NCBI RefSeq assembly: GCF_013408655.1
Contig: NZ_JACCBP010000001.1
Location: 2,108,001 to 2,172,000, forward strand
Direction of reading: 5' to 3'
From: Pigmentiphaga litoralis
GTDB lineage: Bacteria; Pseudomonadota; Gammaproteobacteria; Burkholderiales; Burkholderiaceae_B
DNA: 64,000 bases
The notes below the pieces were generated by a model. It made no database searches, had not been told where the DNA came from, and was given only the letters and a program-made list of their open reading frames with translations. Below are positions 1 through 8,287 of the stretch, in pieces. Position 1 is the stretch's first letter. Each line of letters starts with the position of its first letter. Position numbers and translations under genes: made by a program.

Positions 1-107
1 CGCAGGCCTTGTGGGATGACCTGCATGCGGTGATCCAGGCCGTGCCCGCGGCGGCGGTGGGTGGGCGAGTTGGGCGGAGCAGGCGGACGGGGCGGCCGCG
101 CAAATAA
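1..107 (+). CDS. C-terminal end of an unidentified protein (gene starts upstream)
   Basis: An open frame enters from the left edge in frame 3 and stops at TAA 105-107, leaving 34 codons. The tail is rich in Ala, Gly and Arg and ends in a basic GRPRK segment. Nothing in it identifies the family. It runs convergently towards the mqsRA pair on the other strand, with 59 bases between the two stop codons. It could equally be a spurious frame, because stop-free frames are common at this GC content. Confidence 0.35.
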   Translation, partial: QALWDDLHAVIQAVPAAAVGGRVGRSRRTGRPRK

Positions 108-166
108 AGGGGTGGACGCCACGCGCTGGCGTCGATAACGGGGCGTTAGCGCAAGCGCCGCCTGGC

Positions 167-568
167 TCAGGCAGTTCGGATTTCGTCCAGCAGTTCGGGA
201 TGCCGGTCCAGCACTTTCAGCAGCTTGATCAGGGCCATTGGAGGCTTCGTCCTGCCTGTTTCGTAGCGCGAAAAAGCGTTTACGCCGCCCCCGAAGATCT
301 CAGCTGCTTCGCGTTGATCGAGCGCCAGCTTCTTGCGGACTTCGGCGATATAGCGTGGATCGACAATGGACGCGTTGACCTGGCGATTGAAACCCAACAT
401 CAGTTCGCTCACGCGGCTTGCCTCGACGGGATCCAACACCTGTTCACGACACACCGGGCAGCGTTCGCCGGTCACTTGGTGGATGACCGTCGCGGCGCCC
501 CGATACACGTACGGCAGATCGCTGGTTTCAGCGACCAGGTCTGCCGCACCACACGCGGGACACTTCAT
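167..568 (-). CDS. mqsA: MqsA family antitoxin (133 aa)
   Basis: This is the antitoxin of a type II toxin-antitoxin pair; MqsA proteins sequester MqsR and repress their own operon. The N-terminal domain has the zinc-binding pairs CPAC and CPVC. The C-terminal half is an Xre-like helix-turn-helix (QREAAEIFGGGVNAFSRYETG). The chosen ATG (568) lies 2 bases after the mqsR stop and has GGAG seven bases upstream. A TTG at 574 would give a 4-base overlap but is too close to the Shine-Dalgarno sequence. The order toxin first, antitoxin second is normal for mqsRA. Only the N-terminal zinc motif and HTH are seen directly; autoregulation is inferred from the family and from the palindrome upstream of mqsR. 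Confidence 0.92.
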   Translation of the reverse strand: MKCPACGAADLVAETSDLPYVYRGAATVIHQVTGERCPVCREQVLDPVEASRVSELMLGFNRQVNASIVDPRYIAEVRKKLALDQREAAEIFGGGVNAFSRYETGRTKPPMALIKLLKVLDRHPELLDEIRTA

Positions 569-570
569 GA

Positions 571-867
571 TCAAAGCTCCTTGAACGACACGATCACGAC
601 GTCGGAGGACACCGTGATTTTCAGGTACACAAGACCCGCTGCAGTGGCTGGCCTATACACGTCTTGCCAGATCCGATGGTCGCCGTGGGTAGTCATGCTT
701 TTGTAGAAATCCTGCGATGTGAGGGCCAACACAACGCCGACAACATCGCTGAAAGACAAGCCCAATCGCGCAGCGCCGGCGATGGCTGAACTGGTTGGAC
801 GAACGTGCCCTGCCAGGACCAATCTTTTTACTGCAGGCAACTTTGAATGCGGAACAAGCTTTTCCAC
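571..867 (-). CDS. mqsR: MqsR family mRNA interferase toxin (98 aa)
   Basis: This is the toxin of the pair, a RelE-like-fold ribonuclease that cleaves mRNA at GCN codons in E. coli. The whole sequence lines up with the E. coli protein: it begins MEKLVPHSKL, contains the near-identical block DFYKSMTTHGDH-IWQDVYRP, and ends VIVSFKEL. Length (98 aa) is the family norm. It starts at GTG (867); no good Shine-Dalgarno sequence is present apart from an AGG inside the operator palindrome, so repressor binding could also affect initiation. It is coupled to mqsA two bases downstream. Confidence 0.93.
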   Translation of the reverse strand: MEKLVPHSKLPAVKRLVLAGHVRPTSSAIAGAARLGLSFSDVVGVVLALTSQDFYKSMTTHGDHRIWQDVYRPATAAGLVYLKITVSSDVVIVSFKEL

Positions 868-874
868 AAGACTA

Positions 875-889
875 TAACCTAATTGGTTA
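875..889. promoter_or_regulatory. Probable MqsA operator palindrome
   Basis: TAACCTAATTGGTTA is a 15-base palindrome (TAACC, 5-base centre, GGTTA). It lies 7 bases upstream of the mqsR start. It has the AACC-N5-GGTT architecture and 13-base core length of the MqsA sites in front of E. coli mqsRA. Only one copy is seen here; E. coli has two. The palindrome is seen directly; its role as the autoregulatory site is inference. Confidence 0.7.
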
Positions 890-1030
890 ATGGAACGCGC
901 AGGGTGCGAGCGACGTCACGAAGGTGACGCGTCCTGTTGACCAAGATAGATGAAGCGTTGCGGCTGCGCTTGGCATCGCAGGACAGAAGTGTCCTATCCC
1001 CTGCTTTGATCTGGCAGCCGCGAAACGTAA

Positions 1031-1050
1031 ACGCCGGCAATCGCCGGCGT
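1031..1050 (-). terminator. Possible terminator after the SDR gene
   Basis: A perfect 8-base-pair GC-rich hairpin (ACGCCGGC / GCCGGCGT, 4-base loop) sits 27 bases beyond the SDR stop. On the minus strand it is followed by TTTACGTTT, a weak U-tract. On the plus strand it is followed by CTTTT. It separates the SDR/liv transcript from the mqsRA promoter region. Confidence 0.5.
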
Positions 1051-1076
1051 CTTTTGCGTCTGCTTCCTGTTCAGCT

Positions 1077-1856
1077 TTACCGCACCGCGTCCTCCGGCAC
1101 GTCCACGTTGTAGTTCAGCGCGAGCCGGCCGCCGTCGGCATAGATGGTCTGGCCTGTGACGTAGCTGGAGTCCTCGCTGGCAAGGAACAGCGCCACGCCG
1201 GCGACTTCGTCGGGGCGGCCGAGTCGGGTCATGGGGATGCGCGACAGGACCTTGCGCAAGTTGTCGGGGTTGTTGCTGATGGTGGCCATGATGTCGGTGT
1301 CGATGCTGCCGGGCCCGAGGGCGTTCACGCGCACGCCATGCGGCGCCATGGCCAGCGCCATGGACTTGGTCATCTGGCGAACCGCGCCTTTGCTGGCGCC
1401 GTAGGCAAGCTGGTTGGACATCGCGAGTTCGGCGGTCATGGACGACAGCATGATGAGGCTGCCGCCCTGCCCTTGCCGCACCATGGCGCGGGCGGCGCGT
1501 TGGGCGGTCAGGAAGGCGCCGCGCACGTTCACATTCAGGACGAAGTCGAGGTCGGCCAGTTCCAGATCCAGAAATTCTGCCGCGCGGATGACGCCGGCGT
1601 TGCACACGCAGATGTCCAGGCCGCCGAACTCGGATTCGCACAGGGCCACCATGCGGTCGACGTCGTCGGGCACGGTCACGTCGCCGACCAATGCGCGAAC
1701 TTCGCCTTGCGTCGCATTGACCGATTCGGTCAGGCGGTCGGCGTTGCGGTCGACCATCACGACGTTGGCCCCTTCGGCCGCGAAGCGCCGGGCGATGGCC
1801 AGGCCGATGCCGCCGGCTGCGCCTGTGACCAGCGCGGTCTTGGTTTCCAGCCTCAT
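1077..1856 (-). CDS. SDR family oxidoreductase (259 aa)
   Basis: Classical short-chain dehydrogenase/reductase, 259 residues, cytosolic, NAD(P)-dependent. The Rossmann motif TGAAGGIG is near residue 11, with NAG (residues ~87-89) and the catalytic YGASK (Ser about 13 residues before). The acidic residue after beta-2 (MVDRNAD) favours NAD(H), by family rule. Substrate unknown. It is the last gene in the direction of the Liv-type importer (livF stop is 142 bases upstream across a repeat tract) and may oxidise the imported compound or a downstream alcohol, but that is guesswork. A hairpin follows its stop. Confidence 0.85.
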   Translation of the reverse strand: MRLETKTALVTGAAGGIGLAIARRFAAEGANVVMVDRNADRLTESVNATQGEVRALVGDVTVPDDVDRMVALCESEFGGLDICVCNAGVIRAAEFLDLELADLDFVLNVNVRGAFLTAQRAARAMVRQGQGGSLIMLSSMTAELAMSNQLAYGASKGAVRQMTKSMALAMAPHGVRVNALGPGSIDTDIMATISNNPDNLRKVLSRIPMTRLGRPDEVAGVALFLASEDSSYVTGQTIYADGGRLALNYNVDVPEDAVR

Positions 1857-1903
1857 GCCGTCGCTCCAAAGGTGGCGATCGGCAACGACGTCGTTGCTGG
1901 ATG

Positions 1904-1990
1904 CATCGTTGCTGTCGTCATCGATCCAGTTGCTGCTGTCATCGATTCAGTTGCTGCCGTCATCGTTGCTGCCGTCATCGTTGCTGTCGT
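1904..1990. repeat. Mixed 15/21-base tandem repeat between livF-like gene and SDR gene
   Basis: Five consecutive units all begin CATCG and end in Gt: 15 bases (CATCGTTGCTGTCGT and variants, at 1904, 1961 and 1976) and 21 bases (1919 and 1940, with an inserted ATYCAG). All are multiples of three. The array fills most of the gap between the livF-like stop (1998) and the SDR start (1856). No gene is supported here; the array may be replication slippage or a processing/binding tract. Confidence 0.8.
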
Positions 1991-1997
1991 CATCGAC

Positions 1998-2696
1998 TCA
2001 GACTCCCACGTACCGTTCGATCAGTTCCGGCCGCGCCGCCAGTTCCGCCGACGTGCCACGCCACACGGTCGTGCCTTTGTCCAGAATGAAGTTGCTGTCG
2101 GACAGGCGCATCAGCGCCTTGGTGTTCTTGTCGACCACGATCATGGTCAGGCCTTCGTTTTTCAGCCGCGCCAGCACGCTCCAGATCTCGGCGCGGACAA
2201 TGGGCGCCAGGCCTTCGGTGGCTTCGTCCAGCACCAGCAGTTTGGGGTTGGTCATGAGCGCGCGGCCGATCGCCAGCATCTGCTGTTCGCCACCCGACAG
2301 TTGCGTGCCCAGGTTGGACCGGCGCTCCTTCAACCGCGGGAAGAGTTCGTAGATTTTTTCCAGCGTCCATTGCGATGCGCTGCCGTCGTGCTTGGCGGTG
2401 GCGATCAGGTTTTCTTCAATGGTCAGCGTCGGAAAGATCTGGCGGCCTTCGGGCACCAGCGAGATGCCCAGGCGGCCGACGCGGTACGGCGCCATGCCGT
2501 TCAAGGGCTGGTCGTTGAAGCGGATGGTGCCGGCCGACGGACGCAGCAAGCCGAACAGGCAGTTGATGACAGTGGTGCGGCCCATGCCGTTGCGGCCGAT
2601 CAGCCCGACGACGTCGCCGCGGCCGACTTCCAGGTCCACGTCGAACAGGGCCTGGCAACTGTCGTACTTGGCGGCAAGGTGTTGGATGGAAAGCAT
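1998..2696 (-). CDS. livF: LivF-like ABC transporter ATP-binding protein (232 aa)
   Basis: Second ATPase of a HAAT-family importer for branched-chain amino acids or other small amides/acids. LivF-type order: Walker A at residues 34-42, Q-loop region PEGRQIFP, signature LSGGEQQ, Walker B LVLDEATEGLAP. Length is typical. The Walker A reads GRNGMGRTT, so the invariant Lys is Arg40 (codon CGC); the switch His is replaced (VVDKN), as usual for LivF. AGGAG lies 5 bases before the ATG. It follows livG by 14 bases. Transport may rely on LivG for hydrolysis if Arg40 weakens this site. The family call is firm, the substrate is not known. Confidence 0.87.
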   Translation of the reverse strand: MLSIQHLAAKYDSCQALFDVDLEVGRGDVVGLIGRNGMGRTTVINCLFGLLRPSAGTIRFNDQPLNGMAPYRVGRLGISLVPEGRQIFPTLTIEENLIATAKHDGSASQWTLEKIYELFPRLKERRSNLGTQLSGGEQQMLAIGRALMTNPKLLVLDEATEGLAPIVRAEIWSVLARLKNEGLTMIVVDKNTKALMRLSDSNFILDKGTTVWRGTSAELAARPELIERYVGV

Positions 2697-2710
2697 GCGG
2701 TCTCCTTGCG

Positions 2711-3466
2711 TCAGGCGTCTTCGTCGTCGCCAAGATAGGCGCGGCGCACGTCGGGATGGTTGCGGATCTCATCGATGCCGCCGGTGGCGACGATCTTGCC
2801 GTACACCAGCACGCTGATGCGGTCAGCCAGCGAGAACACCGCATGCATGTCGTGTTCGACCAGCAGGATCGTGTATTGCCCCTTCAAGGACCGCAGCAGT
2901 TCGATCGCCCCTGCCCCTTCGGCTGCGCTCATGCCGGCCATCGGTTCGTCCAGCAGCAGGATGTTCGGCTCGGCCGCAAGCGCCATGGCGATTTCGAGCT
3001 GACGCCGTTGGCCATAGGCCAGATTGGCCACCACCGTGTGTTCCACGTCACCCAGCCGGCAACGTTCAATGATGGCGCGTGCCTTGCCGACCAGTTCGGC
3101 ATCGCCCGACATGGGCTTCCAGATGGCGAAGCGCACACCGCGCTTGCGCATGGCGGCGATGCAGACGTTTTCACTGACCGTGAAGCTGTCGAAGATCGAC
3201 GTGATCTGGTAGGACCGCAGCAGGCCCAGGCTGACGCGCTGCTGGATCGGCTTGCCCGTCACGTCGCTGCTGCCGATGCGGATCTGGCCGCCGTCGGATC
3301 GCAGTTCACCCGTCAGCAGGTTGATAAGCGTGGTCTTGCCGGCACCGTTCGGCCCGATGATGGCGTGCAGTTCGCCCGGTGCAATGTCGAGCGACACCCC
3401 GTCGGTCGCCTTGAGCCCGCCAAAACGTTTGGTCAGGTCCGTGGTCTGCAGTCCGAGCGCGCTCAT
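2711..3466 (-). CDS. livG: LivG-like ABC transporter ATP-binding protein (251 aa)
   Basis: First ATPase of the HAAT importer. It has an intact Walker A (GPNGAGKTT), a signature-like LAYGQRRQLEIA, Walker B ILLLDEPMAGM and a switch His (LVEHDM). The long Q-loop to signature spacing and the C-terminal extension are those of LivG. The start at 3466 gives a 4-base ATGA overlap with livM, so translation is coupled. Reading frame continues open upstream, but that part lies over livM in another frame and is not coding. It acts on the inner face of the membrane with LivF, LivH and LivM. Confidence 0.9.
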   Translation of the reverse strand: MSALGLQTTDLTKRFGGLKATDGVSLDIAPGELHAIIGPNGAGKTTLINLLTGELRSDGGQIRIGSSDVTGKPIQQRVSLGLLRSYQITSIFDSFTVSENVCIAAMRKRGVRFAIWKPMSGDAELVGKARAIIERCRLGDVEHTVVANLAYGQRRQLEIAMALAAEPNILLLDEPMAGMSAAEGAGAIELLRSLKGQYTILLVEHDMHAVFSLADRISVLVYGKIVATGGIDEIRNHPDVRRAYLGDDEDA

Positions 3467-4524
3467 GGTGTGTCTCCGGCAATCGGCGCCACCCCGGGTG
3501 CACCGATCGGGGAACCCAAAGGCGCATTGGCCGACGCCCCCACCGACGCCGCCGACACCGTGGCGGCGGGTTGACGGCCGGACACATCGGGCCGCTTGAA
3601 GCGCTTGACCCACGAGAACCCGTCTTTGCCGAGCAAGGCGATCAGCACGATGATCGGGCCCATCAACAGCATCCAGTGCTGGGTGATGCCCTTGAAGATT
3701 TCTTCGAGCACCAGGAAGACCACCGTGCCCACGATCGGCCCCGTGACCAGGCCAATGCCGCCGATCACGATCATGACGATCAGATCGCCCGACATCTGCC
3801 AGGACATGTAGCTGGGCGATGCGAACGCAGTCAGGTTGGCCAGCAGGAAGCCCGAGATCCCGGTGATGACGCCAGAAAACACATACGCCAGCAACTGTAC
3901 GCGGAACACCGAGTAGCCAAAGGCGTTCACCCGGCGCGGGTTGATGTGCGTGGCGCGCAAGATCATCCCGAAGGGCGAACGCTTGAAGCGCGCCATGACG
4001 ATCGTTGTGACCAGCAGGACGGCCCAGGCCGCCCAGTAGACCTCGGTGCTGCCGCTGAGTTCGAAGCCGCTGAAGTTGCTGGGGGCGTTGATGTTCAAGC
4101 CGTCGTCGCCCCCGAAGGTCGTCATGCTGACCATCAGGAAATAGAACATCTGGGCAAACGCCAGGGTGATCATGATGAAGCCGATGCCCGATGTGCGCAG
4201 GCACACGCTGCCGACCACCAGCGCCACCGCGGCGCAGACCAGCACGCACACGCCCAGTTGCGCCCAGCCGCTGGTCACGTCATAGAAGCCGAGAATGCCG
4301 ACCGCATAGCACCCCAGGCCGATGAACAGCGCGTGGCCGAAGCTGACGAGTCCGGCAAAGCCGAGCACGACGTTTAGTGCGCTGGCGGCGAGGGCATACA
4401 CCAGGACCCGCGCAAAGAAGGTGACGTAGAAAGGTTCGCCGATGGCGTTGGCCACGAAGGGCACGGCGGCGAGCAGAAGAAAGAGCACCGGTATCACCCA
4501 GGCCCCGAACTTGGATCGAGTCAT
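3463..4524 (-). CDS. livM: LivM-like ABC transporter permease (353 aa)
   Basis: Membrane subunit of the HAAT importer. It is hydrophobic with about 9-10 predicted spans and carries the LivM-type segments ALNVVLGFAGLVSFGHALFIGLGCYAVGI and GGIGLVTGPIVGTVVFLVLEE. A soluble Ala/Pro-rich tail of about 50 residues (after residue ~300) is longer than usual. AAGGA lies about 8 bases before the ATG. It follows livH by 21 bases and overlaps livG by 4. Confidence 0.9.
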   Translation of the reverse strand: MTRSKFGAWVIPVLFLLLAAVPFVANAIGEPFYVTFFARVLVYALAASALNVVLGFAGLVSFGHALFIGLGCYAVGILGFYDVTSGWAQLGVCVLVCAAVALVVGSVCLRTSGIGFIMITLAFAQMFYFLMVSMTTFGGDDGLNINAPSNFSGFELSGSTEVYWAAWAVLLVTTIVMARFKRSPFGMILRATHINPRRVNAFGYSVFRVQLLAYVFSGVITGISGFLLANLTAFASPSYMSWQMSGDLIVMIVIGGIGLVTGPIVGTVVFLVLEEIFKGITQHWMLLMGPIIVLIALLGKDGFSWVKRFKRPDVSGRQPAATVSAASVGASANAPLGSPIGAPGVAPIAGDTP

Positions 4525-4545
4525 CGAAAGCGTCCTTGCAAGGGA

Positions 4546-5466
4546 TCAGCGGCGAGCGGCTGAAATGAGGCCATTGGGACGGAAGGCGAGCACCAGCGCC
4601 ATCAGCACGTAGATCAGCATGGACGCCAGCGCGGGCCCTACCGCGTTGGCGGCCGAGGGCAGCATGAGCTTGCCGAGCAAGCTAGGCAGGTAGGCGCGGC
4701 CCAGCGTGTCGATGATCGCGATCACCATGGCAGCCACCAGGGCGCCGCGTATCGAGCCGATACCGCCGACCACGATCACCACCAGCGCCAGGATCAGCAC
4801 CGGTTCGCCCATGCCGGATTGCACCGACAGGATGGGACCGGCCAGCGCACCGGCCAACCCGGCCAGGCCCGCGCCCAGCATGAACAGCGACTTCTTGAGC
4901 AGGTCCACATTGGCGCCCAGCACGCTTACCATCGATGCATTGCTGGCCCCCGCCCGCACCAGCATGCCGAAACGGGTCTTCTGGATCAGGAACCACGCCC
5001 CCAGCGCCACCAGCACGCCCACCGCGATGATCAGGATCCGGTACACCGGGTACGGCGCGCCGAACACCGAAATGGCGCCGCCCAGGCTTTCCGGTATCGC
5101 CGCGTAGTACGGCCGATTGCCGAAGGTGACGATGGCCAGTTCGTTGAAGAACATCATCAGGCCGAACGTGGCCAGCACCTGGTACAGGTGGTCATAGCGG
5201 TACAGCGGCCGCGCCACCAGGTGTTCCAGCAGCAGACCGACCAAGCCGCTGGAAATGATGGCCGCCGCAATGGCGAACGTGAAGGATCCGCTGGCGTTGA
5301 AACTGGCGGCGCCGACGAAAGCGCCCACCATGTACAACGATCCATGCGCAAGATTGATGAAGTTCATGATGCCGAAGATCAGGGTCAGACCTGACGACAG
5401 CAGGAACAGCAGCACGCCGAGTTGCACCCCGTTGAGCAACTGCGACAGAAACAGCGAACTGATCAT
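4546..5466 (-). CDS. livH: LivH-like ABC transporter permease (306 aa)
   Basis: Membrane subunit of the HAAT importer, 306 residues and about 8 spans. Characteristic segments are SSGLTLIFGIMNFINLAHGS near residue 25 and VVVGGIGSIRGALVAA near residue 230. It is 62 bases downstream of the binding-protein gene and upstream of livM, the standard permease order. Specificity cannot be read from the permease. Confidence 0.92.
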   Translation of the reverse strand: MISSLFLSQLLNGVQLGVLLFLLSSGLTLIFGIMNFINLAHGSLYMVGAFVGAASFNASGSFTFAIAAAIISSGLVGLLLEHLVARPLYRYDHLYQVLATFGLMMFFNELAIVTFGNRPYYAAIPESLGGAISVFGAPYPVYRILIIAVGVLVALGAWFLIQKTRFGMLVRAGASNASMVSVLGANVDLLKKSLFMLGAGLAGLAGALAGPILSVQSGMGEPVLILALVVIVVGGIGSIRGALVAAMVIAIIDTLGRAYLPSLLGKLMLPSAANAVGPALASMLIYVLMALVLAFRPNGLISAARR

Positions 5467-5528
5467 GGCTGGCTTCCGTGAGTGTTAGAAATGCGGCGCA
5501 AGGATGCGATGCCCCCGCGCCGGCCCCA

Positions 5529-6692
5529 TCAAGGCTTGCACTCGTTGACGTAGGCGTCCTGGTGGTCGGTAAAGACTTGCGCCAGTTGCTTGACCGCAAA
5601 GCTGTCGCCCTGCGGCACGATCTCGAACGCGTAGTAGTTCTGCACCGGCATGTTGTTGGTATTGAAGCGGAACTTGCCCCGCACTGTCGGGAAGCTGCCC
5701 CCCACCGACTTGACCGCGTCGGCAAACGCTTTTTTGTCGGACACCTTGCCGTTGAGCTTGCGCACGGCGGCATCGAGCAGATAGGCCGCGTCGTAGCCGT
5801 TCACCGCGTATTCGGACGGCGTGCGCTGATACTTGGCCTTGAAGCCGTCGACGAATTTCTTGTTCTGCGGGTTGTCGAGCACCGTTGCCCAAGGCGAGCC
5901 GTAGATGGCGCCGATGGCCGAGTTCTTCATGGCGGCCAGCGTGTTGGCTTCGATCAGGCTGTCGGAAAAGAACGGCAGCTTGCCCATCAGGCCAGCCTGG
6001 CTCAGTTGCCGCACGACGTTGACGCCGATGGCGCCGGTGTAGAAGGCGAACAGCGCATCGGGCTTGGCCGTCTGCAGCTGGGAAATCTCGGCCGAATAGT
6101 CCAGCTGGCCAAGCGGCGTATAGACCTCGTTGGCTACCGGGCCGCCGTAGTAACGTTTGAAGCCTGCCAGCTTGTCCTTGCCCGCCTGGTAGTTCGATGA
6201 CATCAGGTAGACGTTCTTGTAGCCCTTGTCTTTGACGTACTGGCCCATGGCTTCGGACATGCCGTCGTTCTGCCAGCCCATCACGAACAGGTTGGGCATG
6301 CACAGCTTGCCCGCGATCGGCGCCGGACCGGCCACCGTCGAAATCGCCACCACGCCCGATTCCTTGATGCGGCGCGTCTGCGCCATCAGGATGTTGGAAT
6401 AGCCCAGTCCCACCACCGCGTCGACCTTGTCGCGTTCCAGGAATTTTTGAAGGATCTGCGAGCCAACGTCCGGCTTGAGCTGGTCGTCTTCGTTGACGAC
6501 GCTGACCTTCTGGTCACCGAACTTGCCGCCCAGTTGTTCGACCGCAAGCATGAAGCCGTCGTACTGGTCCTGCCCCTGCGCGGCCTGCGGGCCGGACAGG
6601 ACGGCGGAAAAACCGATCTTGATGTCAGCCTGCGCCGATCCTGCGGCCAGCAGCAAGCCGGCCATCACCAAAGCCTTGGTGGTGGGTGTCAT
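5529..6692 (-). CDS. HAAT-family periplasmic substrate-binding protein (387 aa)
   Basis: Binding protein of the importer (LivK/amide-binding fold, Peripla_BP_6). A Sec signal peptide of about 22 residues ends at AGSAQA. The mature protein opens with DIKIGFSAVLSGPQAAQGQDQYDGF, typical of type I periplasmic binding proteins. GGAG lies 7 bases before the ATG. It is the first gene of the liv-like operon, 120 bases downstream of the semialdehyde dehydrogenase gene. Its position between the transporter and the meta-cleavage genes suggests an aromatic or related acid as ligand, an inference only. Two copies of AGCGGCCCAAATC (6733 and 6765) lie in the gap upstream. Confidence 0.88.
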   Translation of the reverse strand: MTPTTKALVMAGLLLAAGSAQADIKIGFSAVLSGPQAAQGQDQYDGFMLAVEQLGGKFGDQKVSVVNEDDQLKPDVGSQILQKFLERDKVDAVVGLGYSNILMAQTRRIKESGVVAISTVAGPAPIAGKLCMPNLFVMGWQNDGMSEAMGQYVKDKGYKNVYLMSSNYQAGKDKLAGFKRYYGGPVANEVYTPLGQLDYSAEISQLQTAKPDALFAFYTGAIGVNVVRQLSQAGLMGKLPFFSDSLIEANTLAAMKNSAIGAIYGSPWATVLDNPQNKKFVDGFKAKYQRTPSEYAVNGYDAAYLLDAAVRKLNGKVSDKKAFADAVKSVGGSFPTVRGKFRFNTNNMPVQNYYAFEIVPQGDSFAVKQLAQVFTDHQDAYVNECKP

Positions 6693-6812
6693 GGTGTGTC
6701 TCCGTCGATGTTGTTATGTTTTTTGCGGGTCCGCTTCAGCGGCCCAAATCTTGCCGGCCCGCGGTAGCGGCCCAAATCATTGCGCGGCGTCAGCCCGACC
6801 GCCGCGCGGTCA

Positions 6813-8267
6813 TCAGAGCTTGATGCAGACGTTGCGCAGTTCGGTATAGAACTCCAGCGAATGCACGCCGCCTTCGCGGCCGATACCCGACTGCTTGGCG
6901 CCGCCGAACGACGTGCGCAGGTCGCGCAGGAACCAGGAGTTCACCCAGCAGATGCCGACTTCGAGCGCGCGGCCCATGCGGTGCGCCACGCTGACGTCCT
7001 GCGTCCACACGGTGGCGGCCAGGCCATAGGGCGTGGCGTTGGCCATGTTGACTGCTTCTTCTTCGGTGTCGAAGGGAGTGATGTGGCAGCAAGGACCAAA
7101 GATTTCTTCGCGGATCACCGATGCGGTCTGCGGCAGGCCGGTCCAGATGGTGGGCTGGACCCAGGCGCCTTCGGACATGCGGCCCGGCATGGTCGGCACG
7201 CCGCCGCCGGTCACGATCGTGGCGCCTTCGGCACGCGCTTTCTCGTAGTAGCTGAGCACCTTGCGGCGATGTTCTTGCGACACCAGCGGTCCGAAGTTGG
7301 TGCTGTGATCGTTGGGGTCGCCCAGCTTGAAGCCTTCGGCCCGCTGCTTGAGCGCCGCCACGAACTTCTCAAAGATCGGACGCTGCACGTAGACCCGTTC
7401 CGTACCCAGGCAGACCTGGCCGCTGTTTTCGAATGTGGAGCGGGCAATCCCCGCCACTGCCTTGTCGAAGTCGCAATCGGCAAACACGATGCCCGCGTTC
7501 TTGCCGCCGAGTTCAAACGACACCGGCCGCACGCCCGAGGCGGCGGCGCGCATGATCGCTTCGCCCGTGCGGGTTTCGCCAGTGAAGGTGATGCCATCGA
7601 CACCGGGATGCGTGGTCAGGAATTCGCCTGCCGAATCGGGCCCGAAGCCATGCACGACGTTATAGACACCGGCGGGCACGCCCACGTCGTTCATGACCTT
7701 GCCGAGCAGCGTGGCGGTGGCCGGTGTTTCTTCCGACGGTTTGACCACGACGGTATTGCCGGTGGCCAGCGCGGGACCGACCTTCCAGGTCATCAGCAGC
7801 AGCGGCAGGTTCCAGGGGCAGACGACGCCGATCACGCCACGCGGTGCACGCACGGCATAGTTGATGGCGTGGCCGCCATCAGGCGTGTCCATGCCGAAGC
7901 TTTCGGTCGGCACGTTGCGGATCAGGTCGGCAAAGACCTTGAAGTTGGCGGCGCCGCGGGGGATGTCCACGTGGCTGGCCAGCCCATGCGGCTTGCCCGT
8001 GTCGGCCATTTCGGCCGCCAGGAACTCGTCGAAGTTGGCGTTGATGCCGTCGGCAATGGCATGCAGCAGTTCGACCCGGTCTTCGACCTTGAGCTTGCCC
8101 CACGGGCCCTTCAGCGCAGCGCGTGCAGCGTCGACCGCCGCCCCGACTTCCGCCTTGCCGGCTTCATGCACCATGCCGATCAGGCTGTTGTCGACGGGAT
8201 TGCGGTTTTCGAATGTCTTGCCTGTCGACACCCACTCGCCGTTGATGAAGTTCCTGAAATCGCTCAT
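6813..8267 (-). CDS. 2-hydroxymuconic semialdehyde dehydrogenase-type ALDH (484 aa)
   Basis: NAD-dependent aldehyde dehydrogenase of the DmpC/XylG/AmnC branch: oxidises 2-hydroxymuconic (or 2-aminomuconic) semialdehyde in the oxalocrotonate branch of meta-cleavage. It has the catalytic Glu in FELGGKN, the catalytic Cys in NSGQVCLG, and the branch-typical C-terminal block VNSWFLRDLRT ... LEFYTELRNVCIKL. ATG at 8267 is preferred; an upstream GTG (8279) overlaps the GGAG sequence. It lies 20 bases downstream of the class II aldolase-like gene and presumably shares its transcript. Whether the true substrate is the hydroxy or amino compound cannot be told. Confidence 0.87.
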   Translation of the reverse strand: MSDFRNFINGEWVSTGKTFENRNPVDNSLIGMVHEAGKAEVGAAVDAARAALKGPWGKLKVEDRVELLHAIADGINANFDEFLAAEMADTGKPHGLASHVDIPRGAANFKVFADLIRNVPTESFGMDTPDGGHAINYAVRAPRGVIGVVCPWNLPLLLMTWKVGPALATGNTVVVKPSEETPATATLLGKVMNDVGVPAGVYNVVHGFGPDSAGEFLTTHPGVDGITFTGETRTGEAIMRAAASGVRPVSFELGGKNAGIVFADCDFDKAVAGIARSTFENSGQVCLGTERVYVQRPIFEKFVAALKQRAEGFKLGDPNDHSTNFGPLVSQEHRRKVLSYYEKARAEGATIVTGGGVPTMPGRMSEGAWVQPTIWTGLPQTASVIREEIFGPCCHITPFDTEEEAVNMANATPYGLAATVWTQDVSVAHRMGRALEVGICWVNSWFLRDLRTSFGGAKQSGIGREGGVHSLEFYTELRNVCIKL

Positions 8268-8287
8268 TGCCTTGCTCACTCCAAAAA

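Noticed and set aside
980..995. AGGACA-N4-TGTCCT inverted repeat and CGTCAC-N4-GTGACG (914-929) as insertion-sequence ends
   Set aside because: No transposase, matching second end or target duplication; the gaps are short and both could be random or minor regulatory hairpins.
1..1000. Genomic island or prophage edge around mqsRA
   Set aside because: No integrase, tRNA or attachment repeat is visible in the window; a lone toxin-antitoxin pair is not enough.
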